NCBI RefSeq assembly: GCF_036759925.1 | Contig: NZ_JAPKIB010000008.1 | Span: forward strand, 121,602-185,601 | Source of the DNA: Kluyvera sp036759925 | GTDB taxonomy: Bacteria > Pseudomonadota > Gammaproteobacteria > Enterobacterales > Enterobacteriaceae | Direction: 5' to 3' | DNA: 64,000 bases | Part shown: positions 34,217 through 43,146 of the stretch, one piece after another | Numbering within the stretch: the first letter of the stretch is position 1 | Layout of the letters: the number at the start of each line of letters is the position of its first letter | Made by a program: the position numbers and the translations under genes | Notes under the pieces: model-generated | Database searches by the model: none | Told to the model about the DNA's origin: nothing | Seen by the model: only the letters and a program-made list of their open reading frames with translations

Positions 34217-34732
34217 ATGTCCGGGCAGAGCTTGGGTCTAATTGAAACCGTCGGTCTGGCGGTAGCGGTCGAAGCCGCAGATGCCGCCATGAAGTCTGCA
34301 AATGTTGACCTGGTTGGATACGAGCTGACGAAAGGCGGCGGTCTGGTGACGGTGAAATTCACGGGGGACATCGGCGCCATGAACGCAGCGGTATCGGCCG
34401 GTGTCGCTGCCGCAGGCCGCATTGGCCAGGTTTACGCCTGGAAGGTCATTGCGCGTACGGCAATCGGGATTGAACGGGTTATCAGCTCAGTCGAGACGTG
34501 CGGCGCTGCACCCGTTCAGCCGGTAGCGCCGGTATTGGAGCAAAAAGCGGTCGCGATACCGGTCGTTAACATTGAAGCCGTTGTCGCGCAGGAAGGATGC
34601 ATGGCGGAAACGGAGTTACCTCCGTCACCGGTCGTCGAACCCGAATCAACTTCCGCGGCTGCTGCTGCGCAACCCCTCGCTGACGATGATAAGAAATCAT
34701 CGCGCAGTCGCGGAAAAGGGCCCCGCCGATAA
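34217..34732 (+). CDS. BMC-H shell protein with long low-complexity, basic C-terminal tail
   Basis: Protein of 171 residues. Residues 1-92 are a BMC domain (SLGLIETVGLAVAVEAADAAMK, GGGLVTVKFTGDIGAMNAAV, WKVIARTAIGIERVI). The remaining ~80 residues are Pro/Val/Ala/Glu-rich and end in KKSSRSRGKGPRR, a strongly basic tip. PduK and EutK are known BMC proteins with C-terminal extensions, EutK's being a nucleic-acid-binding-like domain. Two cysteines (VETCGAAP and EGCMAET) lie in the tail. The basic tip might bind nucleic acid, cargo or other shells (inference). AGGAG upstream. It follows the metK paralogue closely and ends at a terminator. Confidence 0.88.
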   Translation: MSGQSLGLIETVGLAVAVEAADAAMKSANVDLVGYELTKGGGLVTVKFTGDIGAMNAAVSAGVAAAGRIGQVYAWKVIARTAIGIERVISSVETCGAAPVQPVAPVLEQKAVAIPVVNIEAVVAQEGCMAETELPPSPVVEPESTSAAAAAQPLADDDKKSSRSRGKGPRR

Positions 34733-34750
34733 CACGATAAGCCATAAATG

Positions 34751-34775
34751 AAAGCCACCTGCGGGTGGTTTTTTT
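34751..34775 (+). terminator. Terminator after the tailed BMC gene
   Basis: CCACC-TGCG-GGTGG hairpin flanked by A's and followed by seven T's, between converging transcription units. Confidence 0.75.
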
Positions 34776-34844
34776 ATGTGCGCTACGCATAGAAAAACGC
34801 CATCGTGCCGGTAAGCGCGATGGCGTTTGCCACAATGGGAGCAA

Positions 34845-35654
34845 TCAGGCGGCTTTGGCGGCTTTCGCTGTCGGCAGATGACGTTCGATTCCGTAACGAT
34901 AAATAGCCGCGCCTAGCAGACCGCCAATCACCGGCGCAATGAGCGGGACGAGGAAATAGGGGATCTCTCTACCGCCGGTCATGGAAACCGTTCCCCACCC
35001 GCTCAGGAAGGTAAAGAGCTTCGGCCCAAAGTCGCGCGCAGGGTTCATGGCAAACCCGGTCAGCGGTGCCGTTGAGGCGCCAATAACCGCAACAAGGATC
35101 CCGATCAGGAGTGGTGAAAGCGGCCCTTTGGGTACGCCGTTACCATCATCGGTGAGCGCCATGATAAGGCCAACCAGCATTGAGGTAATGACGATTTCGA
35201 CCAGCGCGGCGAGCCATACGCTGATGGAATCGGCTGGATAGGTTGAAAAAATACTCGCCAGATACAGGCTATCCTGGCTACCGCGCACGAGCTGGTGGGC
35301 GTGTTCGTAATCGGCGAACAGATTGTGGTAAATCAGATAGGTCAGAGCCGCGCCGCAGAACGCTCCGGCCATCTGCGCCACAATATAAGGGAGCACTTTT
35401 CTGGCATCGAAATTTGCGAACGCCCATAAGGATATGGTCACCGCGGGGTTAAGGTGCGCCCCGGACGTCCCGGCGGTCAGGTAGACGGCGAGCGCAATAC
35501 CCAACCCCCATACTATGCAGATTTCCCACAGCCCAAAACTGGCGCCTGCCAGTTTGGCCGCAGACAGTACGCTGGTGCCAAAAAACAGAAATAAGCCGGT
35601 GCCAAGAAATTCTGCAATACATGGTCCGGTTAGGGATTCGTAGGGTTTACTCAT
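34845..35654 (-). CDS. GlpF/PduF-like aquaglyceroporin
   Basis: Inner-membrane channel of 269 residues with six helices and the two NPA half-helices: HLNPAVTISL near residue 65 and MNPARDFGPKLF near residue 205. The Asp after the second NPA marks the glycerol/diol-conducting subgroup rather than water-only channels. It probably lets 1,2-propanediol or glycerol into the cell to feed the dehydratase. ATG at 35654 has CAGGA upstream. It is the last gene of the leftward operon, separated by ~100 bp from the activase gene, and may have its own promoter. Confidence 0.9.
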   Translation of the reverse strand: MSKPYESLTGPCIAEFLGTGLFLFFGTSVLSAAKLAGASFGLWEICIVWGLGIALAVYLTAGTSGAHLNPAVTISLWAFANFDARKVLPYIVAQMAGAFCGAALTYLIYHNLFADYEHAHQLVRGSQDSLYLASIFSTYPADSISVWLAALVEIVITSMLVGLIMALTDDGNGVPKGPLSPLLIGILVAVIGASTAPLTGFAMNPARDFGPKLFTFLSGWGTVSMTGGREIPYFLVPLIAPVIGGLLGAAIYRYGIERHLPTAKAAKAA

Positions 35655-35758
35655 GTTTTTTTCCTGTATTAAGCCCGTGTTTGCCATCGCTTAATGATGG
35701 GTAAGTACAATAGAGATAATGTTCAAGGGTATGTTTATTTTATTATTTGAGAGAACCA

Positions 35759-36676
35759 TCAACCTCCGATATGGCAATGGAATCCCATTGATTCGACGAT
35801 TTTCTTCAGACCTTCTATCTTATTTTCGGAATGCGATTGCGCATCACCCATCGGATAAATTCGACCGAGCAGGCTGTATTTATTCTCTCCGAAAGTATGG
35901 TACGGCAGCAGATGAATGGTATCGACTCCCGACATTAAGCGGGCAAACTCAGCGATGCTGCGTATTTCATCAGGATTGTCATTAACGCCAGGGATCACCG
36001 GAATACGGACAATGACTTTAGTGAGGAATGAAATTCGGATCAGGTTTTCCAGAATACGGCTATTATTGACTCCGGTATTTTCTTCATGCACCGCAGGGTT
36101 AATCGCTTTAATATCCGTTAAGGCTAAATCGATCCATGGAAAAACCTCTTCGATGGTTTCTTTACTCGTCAGGCCGGTGGTTTCAATGGCGGTATGCCAT
36201 CCTTTTTCTTTGCAGGCTTTTAATAATTCGCGCGCAAATTCAGGCTGAGCCAAAGGCTCACCGCCGGATAGCGTGATGCCTCCGCCAGAACGCCGGAACA
36301 GATTCTCCTCCTTTTGTAATTCCCTGATCACGTCGCGCACAGTCATCCGTTTCCCCTTCATCTCCAGGGCCTGAGTAGGGCAAACGCGCGTGCAATCGCC
36401 GCACTGGATGCAGCGTTCGCGGTCAATGAAAAAAGGATTGCCGGGAGAAAGGGCTTTTTGCTTACAGGTATCGACGCATTTTCCGCAGCGGATGCAGTCA
36501 TTTTTTTTATACACCAACTCTGGCTGCGGGCGCTGTGACTCAGGGTTGCTGCACCAGCGGCAGGTAAGGGGGCAGCCTTTAAAGAACGGAATAGTCCGGA
36601 TACCAGGACCATCGTGCAGCGAATAGCGTTGAATATTGAATAAAACGCCCTCGGTTTCGTAGTCGACTCTCTTCAT
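35759..36676 (-). CDS. Glycyl-radical dehydratase activating enzyme (radical SAM)
   Basis: Protein of 305 residues. DGPGIRTIPFFKGCPLTCRW contains the start of the radical SAM CxxxCxxC motif (CPLTCRWC). Two ferredoxin-type 4Fe-4S motifs follow (CIRCGKCVDTC and CIQCGDCTRVC), then GGGITLSGGEP for SAM binding. This is the activase class that pairs with glycerol/propanediol dehydratases. It generates the glycyl radical on the enzyme encoded just upstream (89 bases away). It is distinct from CutD at the left edge, so each microcompartment has its own activase. ATG 36676 (MKRVDYET) is preferred over 36691. Confidence 0.93.
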   Translation of the reverse strand: MKRVDYETEGVLFNIQRYSLHDGPGIRTIPFFKGCPLTCRWCSNPESQRPQPELVYKKNDCIRCGKCVDTCKQKALSPGNPFFIDRERCIQCGDCTRVCPTQALEMKGKRMTVRDVIRELQKEENLFRRSGGGITLSGGEPLAQPEFARELLKACKEKGWHTAIETTGLTSKETIEEVFPWIDLALTDIKAINPAVHEENTGVNNSRILENLIRISFLTKVIVRIPVIPGVNDNPDEIRSIAEFARLMSGVDTIHLLPYHTFGENKYSLLGRIYPMGDAQSHSENKIEGLKKIVESMGFHCHIGG

Positions 36677-36765
36677 AACATCACTCGTCAAAAAACAGCC
36701 AGCGGCCCAAATTGAGCCTGAGAAAGGGCCATGCGCTGCGGCATGGCCCTGGCAGGGAGGAAAAA

Positions 36766-39318
36766 TCAGAATTGCTGTTCGGTACGGCTGATGATGTCGT
36801 CCTGAACCTCTTTGGCTAAGACGACGAACTGTGCGCTATAGCCCGCCACGCGTACGACCAGATCCTGATGCTGCTGTGGATTTTTCTGCGCTTCCACTAG
36901 CGTTGCGCGATCGATAACGTTGAACTGGACGTGCATCCCTTTCTTGTCGAAGTAGTTGCGTACCAGCCCGCCAAAGTTACGCAGGCCTTTTTCGCCAGCC
37001 AGAGACGACGGCAGGAATTTCTGGTTATAGAGCGTCCCGTTGGAGGCGATAAAGTGGTCCAGCTTGGCGACCGAGTTGGCCGCTGCGGTTGGGCCAAGGG
37101 TATCTTTGCCCTGGCGTGGGGATACGCCATCTGCCAGCGGTTCTTTTGCCAGGCGTCCATCCGGCAGCGCGGTGACGTCTTTACCGAACAGTACGTTGGC
37201 CGATACCGGGTAGATGCCCGCCTGGAAGTTGCCGCCGCGCGGATTGGTGTATTTCTCTACTTCCTGGCAGTAAATCAGTGCGCACTGGCGGGCCACAAGG
37301 TCGACTTCATCAATGTCGTTGCCGAAACACGGCGTATTTTCCAGGATATGGCGGATCTCTTCATAACGAGAGACATCCGTTGTCGCCGGTGCGGCGGAGG
37401 TTGCAGTTTGAGAAAGCTGACGATAGACCTCCTCTTTGATGGCCGCTGGGTCAAGCGCGCCGTGCTGGCTAATAACCCGTTTCACGACGTCGTAGATATC
37501 CTGTTCCCCAAGCGATGTCTTCGCCGCTGCGCCATGAGGCGTTGCCCCAACGGGATAGCCGAAGTTTGCATCCAGCGCGCCTTTCAGCTCCTGAAGCGTC
37601 AGGCGTCGGTCTTCAAATACCTGCTTCTGAATGGCGTACACGGAGTCACCGGTATCCGCCACGCCAAAGGCCTGTGGGCCGGTGAAGTTATAAATGGCGC
37701 CGCCTTCCTGGAGTGATTTTCCCCGGCCGATGCAGTCATCAACCAGCGCGGAAAGGAAGGGTAGCGGGCAACGTTCACCATGGGCAATATCAACGCTGTT
37801 ACAGGCTTCGACGAGCTGATGAACGAAATGCGCCATCTGCTTTTTGAAGGCGGTATAGAAGTCATCAATACAGGTGTACTGCGTCATCTCGCCGGTGATT
37901 GGGCCAAGCTGTTTGCTGCCTGAACGGCCGTTGTTGAGGGTAATTTCCAGCACTTTCGCCACGTTAAAGAACGCGGCATCGTGCCAGCCTTCCGTCCGGT
38001 GCGGTGCCTGCGGCTCCACGCAGCCAATGATGCAGTAATCACGTGCATCACGTAGTGAAACGCCTCGGTTTTGCAGCGATGGGATAATCACTTCGTCGTT
38101 GTACATCGCAGGGACGCCCAGCCCTAAGCGCACCAGTTCACAGGCGCGGTAGAGGAACTCATCGGGCGTACCCTGCCAGACGCGGATAGAGAAGGACGGC
38201 TGCGGCAGGCGAACGTGGGCAGTGGCTTCCATACACATGTAGGTCAACGGGTTGGTCGCGTCGCGGCCATCTTCAGTTTGCCCGCCAACGCACAGGTTCT
38301 GGAATACGGCGTAACCGGCAAAGGCCTGCGCGGAGATTTCATCGCGGGTTTTGTTGATATCATTAAGTTTGATCCAGCAGCAGTCCACCAGTTCCTGAGC
38401 AAACTCGGCATCAATCGATTTATCCGCCGCCAGATAAGGGTACATATATTGATCGAAGCGCCCTGGAGAGATGGAATGGCCGCTGGATTCAATTTGCAGC
38501 ATGCTCTGGATAAACCAGAACGTCTGACAGGCTTCCCAGAACGTGGTGGCGCCATATTCAGGCACGCGAGTACAGTTCTGGGCAATTTGTTCCAGTTCGC
38601 GCTGACGAGTTGGGTCGCGCTCTTCGCGCGCCAGGCGGGTCGCTTCCTGTGCGTAGCGATGGGCGAAATTGATAGCAGACTGGTAGCTTAAGATAACCGC
38701 ATGATAAAACTGCTCTTTTTTAATGTAGTCCGGAGAGGTGCGGTCGAGATTTTCCAGCGCGCGGTTTACTTCGTTAATAATACCGCGGAAACCGATTTTC
38801 AGGACCTTGCCGTAATCAACGCTGACATGGCCTACGCCGCCAAAGAAGTAGTTGCCGACGGTGAATACGCCGTTGCCCATACTCTCTTTGGTGCCTTCAG
38901 ACATATACGATGCCGCTAATTCGCTGGTGGTTTTACCCGGCCAGTATGTAAAGGCCTGGTGCAGTTCTTCCGCCGTTTTCTTCGGAATGATAAACGGGTC
39001 GGCGACACGTTTTTCCATGGTGTCGAACTCTTTCTCAACCCAGTCATAAGAAAACTCAGGGCAGATCTCGGTGGAGCGAGGATTAATCGTCACTGCGCCG
39101 ACAATAAGTTCGTCCGGGCGAATCGTTACCGGCAGTTCATTGAATATTTTCTCGACAACCTTTGCGCGGCGCATAATAGCTGGAAGCTGTTCGTTCTCTT
39201 TATATGCTTCAGTGGCTAATACAGCACGCTCAGATTCAACATAGGGTTTAGCATGCAGAATCATATTTTTGAGTCTGACAACACGTTCGGTCGGATTAGT
39301 AAAGCCTTTCTCTAACAT
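36766..39318 (-). CDS. B12-independent glycyl radical diol dehydratase (1,2-propanediol/glycerol type)
   Basis: Glycyl radical enzyme of 850 residues. From ATG 39318 its active-site residues fall on exactly the numbers known for Clostridium butyricum glycerol dehydratase: His164 (GVGHVSVDY), Ser282, Cys433 and Glu435 (IIGCVEP) and Asp447 (GWHDAAF). The glycyl radical site is Gly826 in RVAGYSAQF. The choline-pocket motif of CutC is absent, so the substrate is a diol. An insert of about 60 residues (roughly 588-650), with a helix and an Ala/Thr-rich linker, is absent from glycerol dehydratase and may be the targeting segment. Product: propionaldehyde from 1,2-propanediol (inferred from context). 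GGGAG upstream of the start. Confidence 0.93.
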   Translation of the reverse strand: MLEKGFTNPTERVVRLKNMILHAKPYVESERAVLATEAYKENEQLPAIMRRAKVVEKIFNELPVTIRPDELIVGAVTINPRSTEICPEFSYDWVEKEFDTMEKRVADPFIIPKKTAEELHQAFTYWPGKTTSELAASYMSEGTKESMGNGVFTVGNYFFGGVGHVSVDYGKVLKIGFRGIINEVNRALENLDRTSPDYIKKEQFYHAVILSYQSAINFAHRYAQEATRLAREERDPTRQRELEQIAQNCTRVPEYGATTFWEACQTFWFIQSMLQIESSGHSISPGRFDQYMYPYLAADKSIDAEFAQELVDCCWIKLNDINKTRDEISAQAFAGYAVFQNLCVGGQTEDGRDATNPLTYMCMEATAHVRLPQPSFSIRVWQGTPDEFLYRACELVRLGLGVPAMYNDEVIIPSLQNRGVSLRDARDYCIIGCVEPQAPHRTEGWHDAAFFNVAKVLEITLNNGRSGSKQLGPITGEMTQYTCIDDFYTAFKKQMAHFVHQLVEACNSVDIAHGERCPLPFLSALVDDCIGRGKSLQEGGAIYNFTGPQAFGVADTGDSVYAIQKQVFEDRRLTLQELKGALDANFGYPVGATPHGAAAKTSLGEQDIYDVVKRVISQHGALDPAAIKEEVYRQLSQTATSAAPATTDVSRYEEIRHILENTPCFGNDIDEVDLVARQCALIYCQEVEKYTNPRGGNFQAGIYPVSANVLFGKDVTALPDGRLAKEPLADGVSPRQGKDTLGPTAAANSVAKLDHFIASNGTLYNQKFLPSSLAGEKGLRNFGGLVRNYFDKKGMHVQFNVIDRATLVEAQKNPQQHQDLVVRVAGYSAQFVVLAKEVQDDIISRTEQQF

Positions 39319-39397
39319 ACAATAACTCCCGAAATAATATGAGCGTGGTTTATTCACCACTGCTGAATTTTTTGAACTGACGGCAGCGCCGAGAACA

Positions 39398-39973
39398 TTA
39401 GTGAATAATGCTGGTGCCGATTAAGCTAATAAACTGACGTAATAGCGCAGGGTGTCCCATCCAGGTTGCGGCGGTGACCAGATTGCCGTCCTGCACGGCT
39501 TCATCATCCGTTGAGGTCACCCACGTCCCGCCGGCCATTTCAATCTCCGGTTTTAACGTAAAATATCCCGTCAGCCTTTTGTCTTTCAATATGCCTGCAG
39601 CTACCAGTACCTGTGGCCCATGGCATACTGCGGCAATAGGTAATGAAAAATTATTTGCATAATGAATAATGTTCAGCACCGATTTATTCAGACGTAAATA
39701 TTCTGGCGCTCGTCCGCCGGTAATATAAACACCGCAGTATTCCTGCATCCTGACTTCATCAAAAGATGCGGTTAAGCGAAATAAATGACCAGGCTTTTCA
39801 CTATAGGTTTGATCGCCTTCAAAATCGTGAATAGCCGTTTTAATATATTCGCCACAACGTTTTCCAGGACAAACCACATCAACTCTGAAACCTAACATGC
39901 TTAATGCCTGAAAGGGCACCATGACTTCATAGTCTTCAGAGAAATCGCCTGCGAGAATCAGAACTCTTTTCAT
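39398..39973 (-). CDS. DJ-1/PfpI-family protein of the microcompartment operon
   Basis: Protein of 191 residues of the DJ-1/ThiJ/PfpI superfamily. The nucleophile elbow AAVCHGPQVLVAAG places the reactive Cys near residue 105, and the N-terminal KRVLILAGDFSEDYE contains the conserved acidic residue. Family members include glyoxalases, deglycases and chaperones. Inside an operon producing reactive aldehydes it may detoxify or repair (inference). ATG 39973 (MKRVL) is favoured; the longer frame from 40027 overlaps the upstream gene. It lies 79 bases before the dehydratase gene and 10 bases after grpU. Confidence 0.82.
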   Translation of the reverse strand: MKRVLILAGDFSEDYEVMVPFQALSMLGFRVDVVCPGKRCGEYIKTAIHDFEGDQTYSEKPGHLFRLTASFDEVRMQEYCGVYITGGRAPEYLRLNKSVLNIIHYANNFSLPIAAVCHGPQVLVAAGILKDKRLTGYFTLKPEIEMAGGTWVTSTDDEAVQDGNLVTAATWMGHPALLRQFISLIGTSIIH

Positions 39974-39983
39974 CAGCGAACTC

Positions 39984-40283
39984 TCAGAATGTATTTGAAT
40001 CATCCTCAATAGTACGCATGGCTTCATTCACAGCGGCGACTTCACCGAATATAGCCAGCGTGGTGATATGTTGCGGGCAACTACCAAAGATTTCCGATAC
40101 CGCTACGTGAGCACTTTTACTTGCCCGATCGGCGTAAAAGTACAAATCTGGTATCGGCAGCATAATCAACCCAACCGCATCGATACGCACCCGATCCAGA
40201 CGGTTGCGAGACTCAGAAGGCATCCGCCGTTTCAGCATGGCCAGCGTTTCCGGCGTCGGTGCATTGATGATCCGTTTATTCAT
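39984..40283 (-). CDS. grpU: GrpU-like shell protein with candidate Fe-S pore cysteine
   Basis: Protein of 99 residues (104 if GTG 40298 is used). It has the EutS/PduU-type BMC order, with an N-terminal arm (NKRIINAPTPETLAMLKRRM) before the core AVGLIMLPIPDLYFYADRAS and a C-terminal ITTLAIFGEVAAVNEAM. The loop FGSCPQH sits where the hexamer pore forms. GrpU proteins of glycyl-radical propanediol microcompartments are known to bind an Fe-S cluster through a pore cysteine, and this sequence fits. It probably carries electrons or assembles the cluster at the shell. Both possible starts lack a good ribosome site; translation may be coupled to the aldehyde dehydrogenase gene. Confidence 0.8.
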   Translation of the reverse strand: MNKRIINAPTPETLAMLKRRMPSESRNRLDRVRIDAVGLIMLPIPDLYFYADRASKSAHVAVSEIFGSCPQHITTLAIFGEVAAVNEAMRTIEDDSNTF

Positions 40284-40308
40284 CTCTGGGTTACCCACTT
40301 TGCTTATA

Positions 40309-41811
40309 TCAACGAATATTGAGCGCTTCGACCATCACGCAGCGACGATTTCTGGCAAATGTACGTGCGGAGGTCAGACCTTCCCCAGTTGGCCCGGCGA
40401 TCGTAAAGGTGGCATGTCCTTCGCCGCCAACGCCGATGCCCGCGTAAGAAGGACCGTTTTTCACAAAAATCGTGGTCTGGATCAGACGCGCCATTTTGGT
40501 GAGTTTTTCCACGTTAGTGGAATGCATCATTGCCGTGTGACGATTGCCATGTTCAACCTGGATGGCTAACTCAATCGCTTCATCGACGTTCTCTACCCGC
40601 ACCACCGGAAGAATAGGCATCATCAGTTCATGCACGACGAACGGATGATCGCGCTCGGTTTCGATCAGCACGACTTTGATCTCTTCCGGTACACTGAGGC
40701 CAATCTGCTGTAGAAGGTAACGTGCATCTTTCCCTACGAACGCCGTATTCGGTCCGGTTCCTTTTTCATTAAGCACCAGTGATTGCAGTTGCTGGATGTG
40801 CTGCTTATCGCATAGCAACCAGGCACCGCTTTTCTTCATGCAATGAATAAGATAATCCGCGACGTCATTGACGACGATGACCTCTTTTTCGGCAACGCAG
40901 GGCAGGTTGTTGTCGAAACTGCAGCCATTAATGATGTCACGCGCCGCTTTCTCGATATCGGCAGTCTCATCAACAACAGCGGGAGGATTACCGGCACCAG
41001 CACCCACGGCCTTTTTGCCTGACGACATCACCGTTTTAACAATTGCTGGCCCACCGGTGGCGACCAGCATATTGACGCGCGGGTCGTTGATGAGGGCATT
41101 GGTGTTAGCAATTGAAGGGGTTGAAACCGTCACCACCAGGTTTGCGGGCGCGCCAAGCCGTGCCAGCTGCTGGTTAATCAACGCAATGCAGTGCAGCGAG
41201 ACGCGGCGAGAGCGCGGGTGAGGACTGAATACCACCGTGTTACCTGCAGCCAGCATACCGATGCTGTTATTAATGATGGTTTCCGTTGGGTTAGTGGTTG
41301 GTGTAATCGAACCGATGACACCGTAGGCGGAGTATTCGCTCAGCGTCAGGCCACCATCGCCGCTGAGTGCGCCGGTTGTCAGATCCTCAACGCCGGGCGT
41401 TTTTTGCGCGGCGACGCGGTTCTTGACCAGCTTATCGGCATAATTCCCCATCCCCGTCTCTTCTACGGCCATGTGAGAAATGGCCTGTAGCACCGTTTCT
41501 TGTAGAAATAGCTGGCGGATGCCATCAATAAAACGGGTACGATCCTGCATTGAGCAGTGGCGATACTGACGCTGCGCGAGCTGTGCTGCCGCAATGGCTT
41601 CATCCATTGTGGCAAAGGCGCCATCACCTGATGGCGAGTCGTCATCAGGTGCAGCATCGACGCGATTGGCCAGCACGCTGGCAATAATCGCATCAATGCC
41701 ATCGCGTTCGGGGGTAGCCGGTTGGGGGCGACTTTCCCGGATGTCCGGTGCGGTTTTAGTGTATTTACTCAGAACGCGAGAGACGGCCTGAGTAATTTCA
41801 AGATCGTTCAT
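40309..41811 (-). CDS. CoA-acylating propionaldehyde dehydrogenase (PduP-like)
   Basis: Protein of 500 residues. Residues 1-16 (NDLEITQAVSRVLSKY) form an amphipathic helix like the PduP encapsulation peptide. They are followed by a Pro/Asp/Ser-rich linker to ~residue 65. The aldehyde dehydrogenase core follows, with IGSITPTTNPTETIINNSIG, GAGAGNPPAVVDE and the catalytic Cys in NNLPCVAEKE. It converts propionaldehyde to propionyl-CoA with NAD+. Its near neighbour in the operon, PduL, then makes the acyl phosphate. The targeting helix is N-terminal here but C-terminal in CutF. Confidence 0.93.
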   Translation of the reverse strand: MNDLEITQAVSRVLSKYTKTAPDIRESRPQPATPERDGIDAIIASVLANRVDAAPDDDSPSGDGAFATMDEAIAAAQLAQRQYRHCSMQDRTRFIDGIRQLFLQETVLQAISHMAVEETGMGNYADKLVKNRVAAQKTPGVEDLTTGALSGDGGLTLSEYSAYGVIGSITPTTNPTETIINNSIGMLAAGNTVVFSPHPRSRRVSLHCIALINQQLARLGAPANLVVTVSTPSIANTNALINDPRVNMLVATGGPAIVKTVMSSGKKAVGAGAGNPPAVVDETADIEKAARDIINGCSFDNNLPCVAEKEVIVVNDVADYLIHCMKKSGAWLLCDKQHIQQLQSLVLNEKGTGPNTAFVGKDARYLLQQIGLSVPEEIKVVLIETERDHPFVVHELMMPILPVVRVENVDEAIELAIQVEHGNRHTAMMHSTNVEKLTKMARLIQTTIFVKNGPSYAGIGVGGEGHATFTIAGPTGEGLTSARTFARNRRCVMVEALNIR

Positions 41812-41860
41812 GCTCTACTTTCCTTACATCACATCGCTTCGCACGCATTGCCGTTCGCTA

Positions 41861-42646
41861 TCAAATATACGGTGTTGTTGTCGATTTGATTGGCGCCGGA
41901 TCCAGGGTAGCCAGCAGTTGCTTCCCGACCTCTCTTGCTGCAATGACCGCCTGGCGAACGGCGCCAGAGTCACCGGCAAACGTGAAGATCACCTCATTAC
42001 TAAAGCTGGTGCCTTTTGCCGGGCTGGCGTATCCCACAGGCTCAATGACCGCGGCTTTTGCCGCGGCATCGGCAACAACGATACCGATAGCCGCCGGTGA
42101 GGCGCAGGTCATCCCGAAGGATTTACCCAGCGGTGCGCCAAAGGCTTTGTTGAGGGCGTAGCTGGCACGGGCGGTGTACTGGAACTCCAGATGACCCGCC
42201 GGCGAACCGTAGACATCACCCATGGTGCGCTCGATTTCTCCCAGTGCGACTTCGATGGCACGGCGAACGTCGGAGACATCGGAAGCGCCGAAAATAATTA
42301 AACATCCGTGCCCGCCGCCGCCTTCGGTATCGCGAGCCAGTTCAATCGACAGAATTTCACTGTTCGTCGCTTTAATGGCTTCATCGGCCGCAAAAATATG
42401 CGGGCCCGCGCCAGTACGCGCGCCAAGAATACCGATAGAACGATATTTCTTATCGATCTCCATAACGTCATGCAGCTGGTGATCAACGTTTGCAATAACC
42501 AATCCGATGGTGTGACCAAGGGCTGTACCAACAAACTCGGTTAAACCACAGCCAGCAATGCTGGCCTTGGTTTTATTATTAACGTTGGCGTCAGACTGTT
42601 TATTCATTACCTCAGATATAATCTGTTCAACAAAATTATCTCTCAT
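41861..42646 (-). CDS. PduB-like tandem-BMC shell protein (BMC-T)
   Basis: Protein of 261 residues with two BMC domains fused in tandem, so trimers form pseudo-hexamers. An N-terminal helix (NFVEQIISEVMNKQ) precedes ASIAGCGLTEFVGTALGHTI. The second half contains GKSFGMTCASPAAIGIVVAD and SNEVIFTFAGDSGAVRQAV. PduB-like proteins are major tiles and their N-terminal arm links shell and cargo. It lies between the BMC-H gene and the aldehyde dehydrogenase gene. The cysteine in MTCAS near the start of domain two is worth noting as a possible metal ligand. Confidence 0.9.
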   Translation of the reverse strand: MRDNFVEQIISEVMNKQSDANVNNKTKASIAGCGLTEFVGTALGHTIGLVIANVDHQLHDVMEIDKKYRSIGILGARTGAGPHIFAADEAIKATNSEILSIELARDTEGGGGHGCLIIFGASDVSDVRRAIEVALGEIERTMGDVYGSPAGHLEFQYTARASYALNKAFGAPLGKSFGMTCASPAAIGIVVADAAAKAAVIEPVGYASPAKGTSFSNEVIFTFAGDSGAVRQAVIAAREVGKQLLATLDPAPIKSTTTPYI

Positions 42647-42667
42647 GGCCAGAATCCCCAGACGTTA

Positions 42668-42949
42668 TTAACTAACCGCTTTTGGCAGGATTTTTTCCAC
42701 TTCGATATGTGGGCGAGGAATAACGTGAACGGAGACCAGTTCACCGACTTTACCCGCAGCGGCAGAACCGGCATCAGTAGCCGCTTTTACCGCACCAACG
42801 TCGCCGCGAACCATAACGGTGACCAGGCCTGAACCAATTTTTTCGTAGCCGACCAGAGTGACGTTAGCGGATTTAACCATGGTATCTGCGGCTTCAATTG
42901 CGGATACCAGACCTTTTGTTTCAACCATACCTAATGCTTCTTGTTGCAT
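42668..42949 (-). CDS. PduA-like hexameric shell protein (BMC-H)
   Basis: Protein of 93 residues, MQQEALGMVETKGLVSAIEA then a GSGLVTVMVRGDVGAVKAAT core and a VIPRPHIEVEKILPKAV tail. It is a canonical tile-forming BMC-H of the PduA type. The pore loop (KIGSGLV) matches diol-permeable family members. GAGG upstream of ATG 42949. It is clearly diverged from the CmcABC trio of the choline locus, so the two shells are separate lineages. Confidence 0.92.
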   Translation of the reverse strand: MQQEALGMVETKGLVSAIEAADTMVKSANVTLVGYEKIGSGLVTVMVRGDVGAVKAATDAGSAAAGKVGELVSVHVIPRPHIEVEKILPKAVS

Positions 42950-43146
42950 AACGACCTCAATATTTAATATAGGGGTAAGCGGTAGTCATGAATTAACCTT
43001 TGGCAGAAAATTCATGTATCTAATAAATACGTCCATCATATTATTGTGCTAAGGACAAAATGTTTTGCCCGTCAGAGAGACTTTCTTGCTGTTTGGCATT
43101 ATCCCAGACAATAAAATCCTCCCTATCAGCGATCGCAATATGTGAT

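Noticed and set aside
34845..35654. Water-specific aquaporin
   Set aside because: The Asp after the second NPA and the operon context indicate a glycerol/diol facilitator instead.
36766..39318. Second choline TMA-lyase
   Set aside because: The Tyr/Asp choline-pocket motif and the Thr after the radical Cys loop are missing; His164 and Asp447 of diol dehydratases are present.
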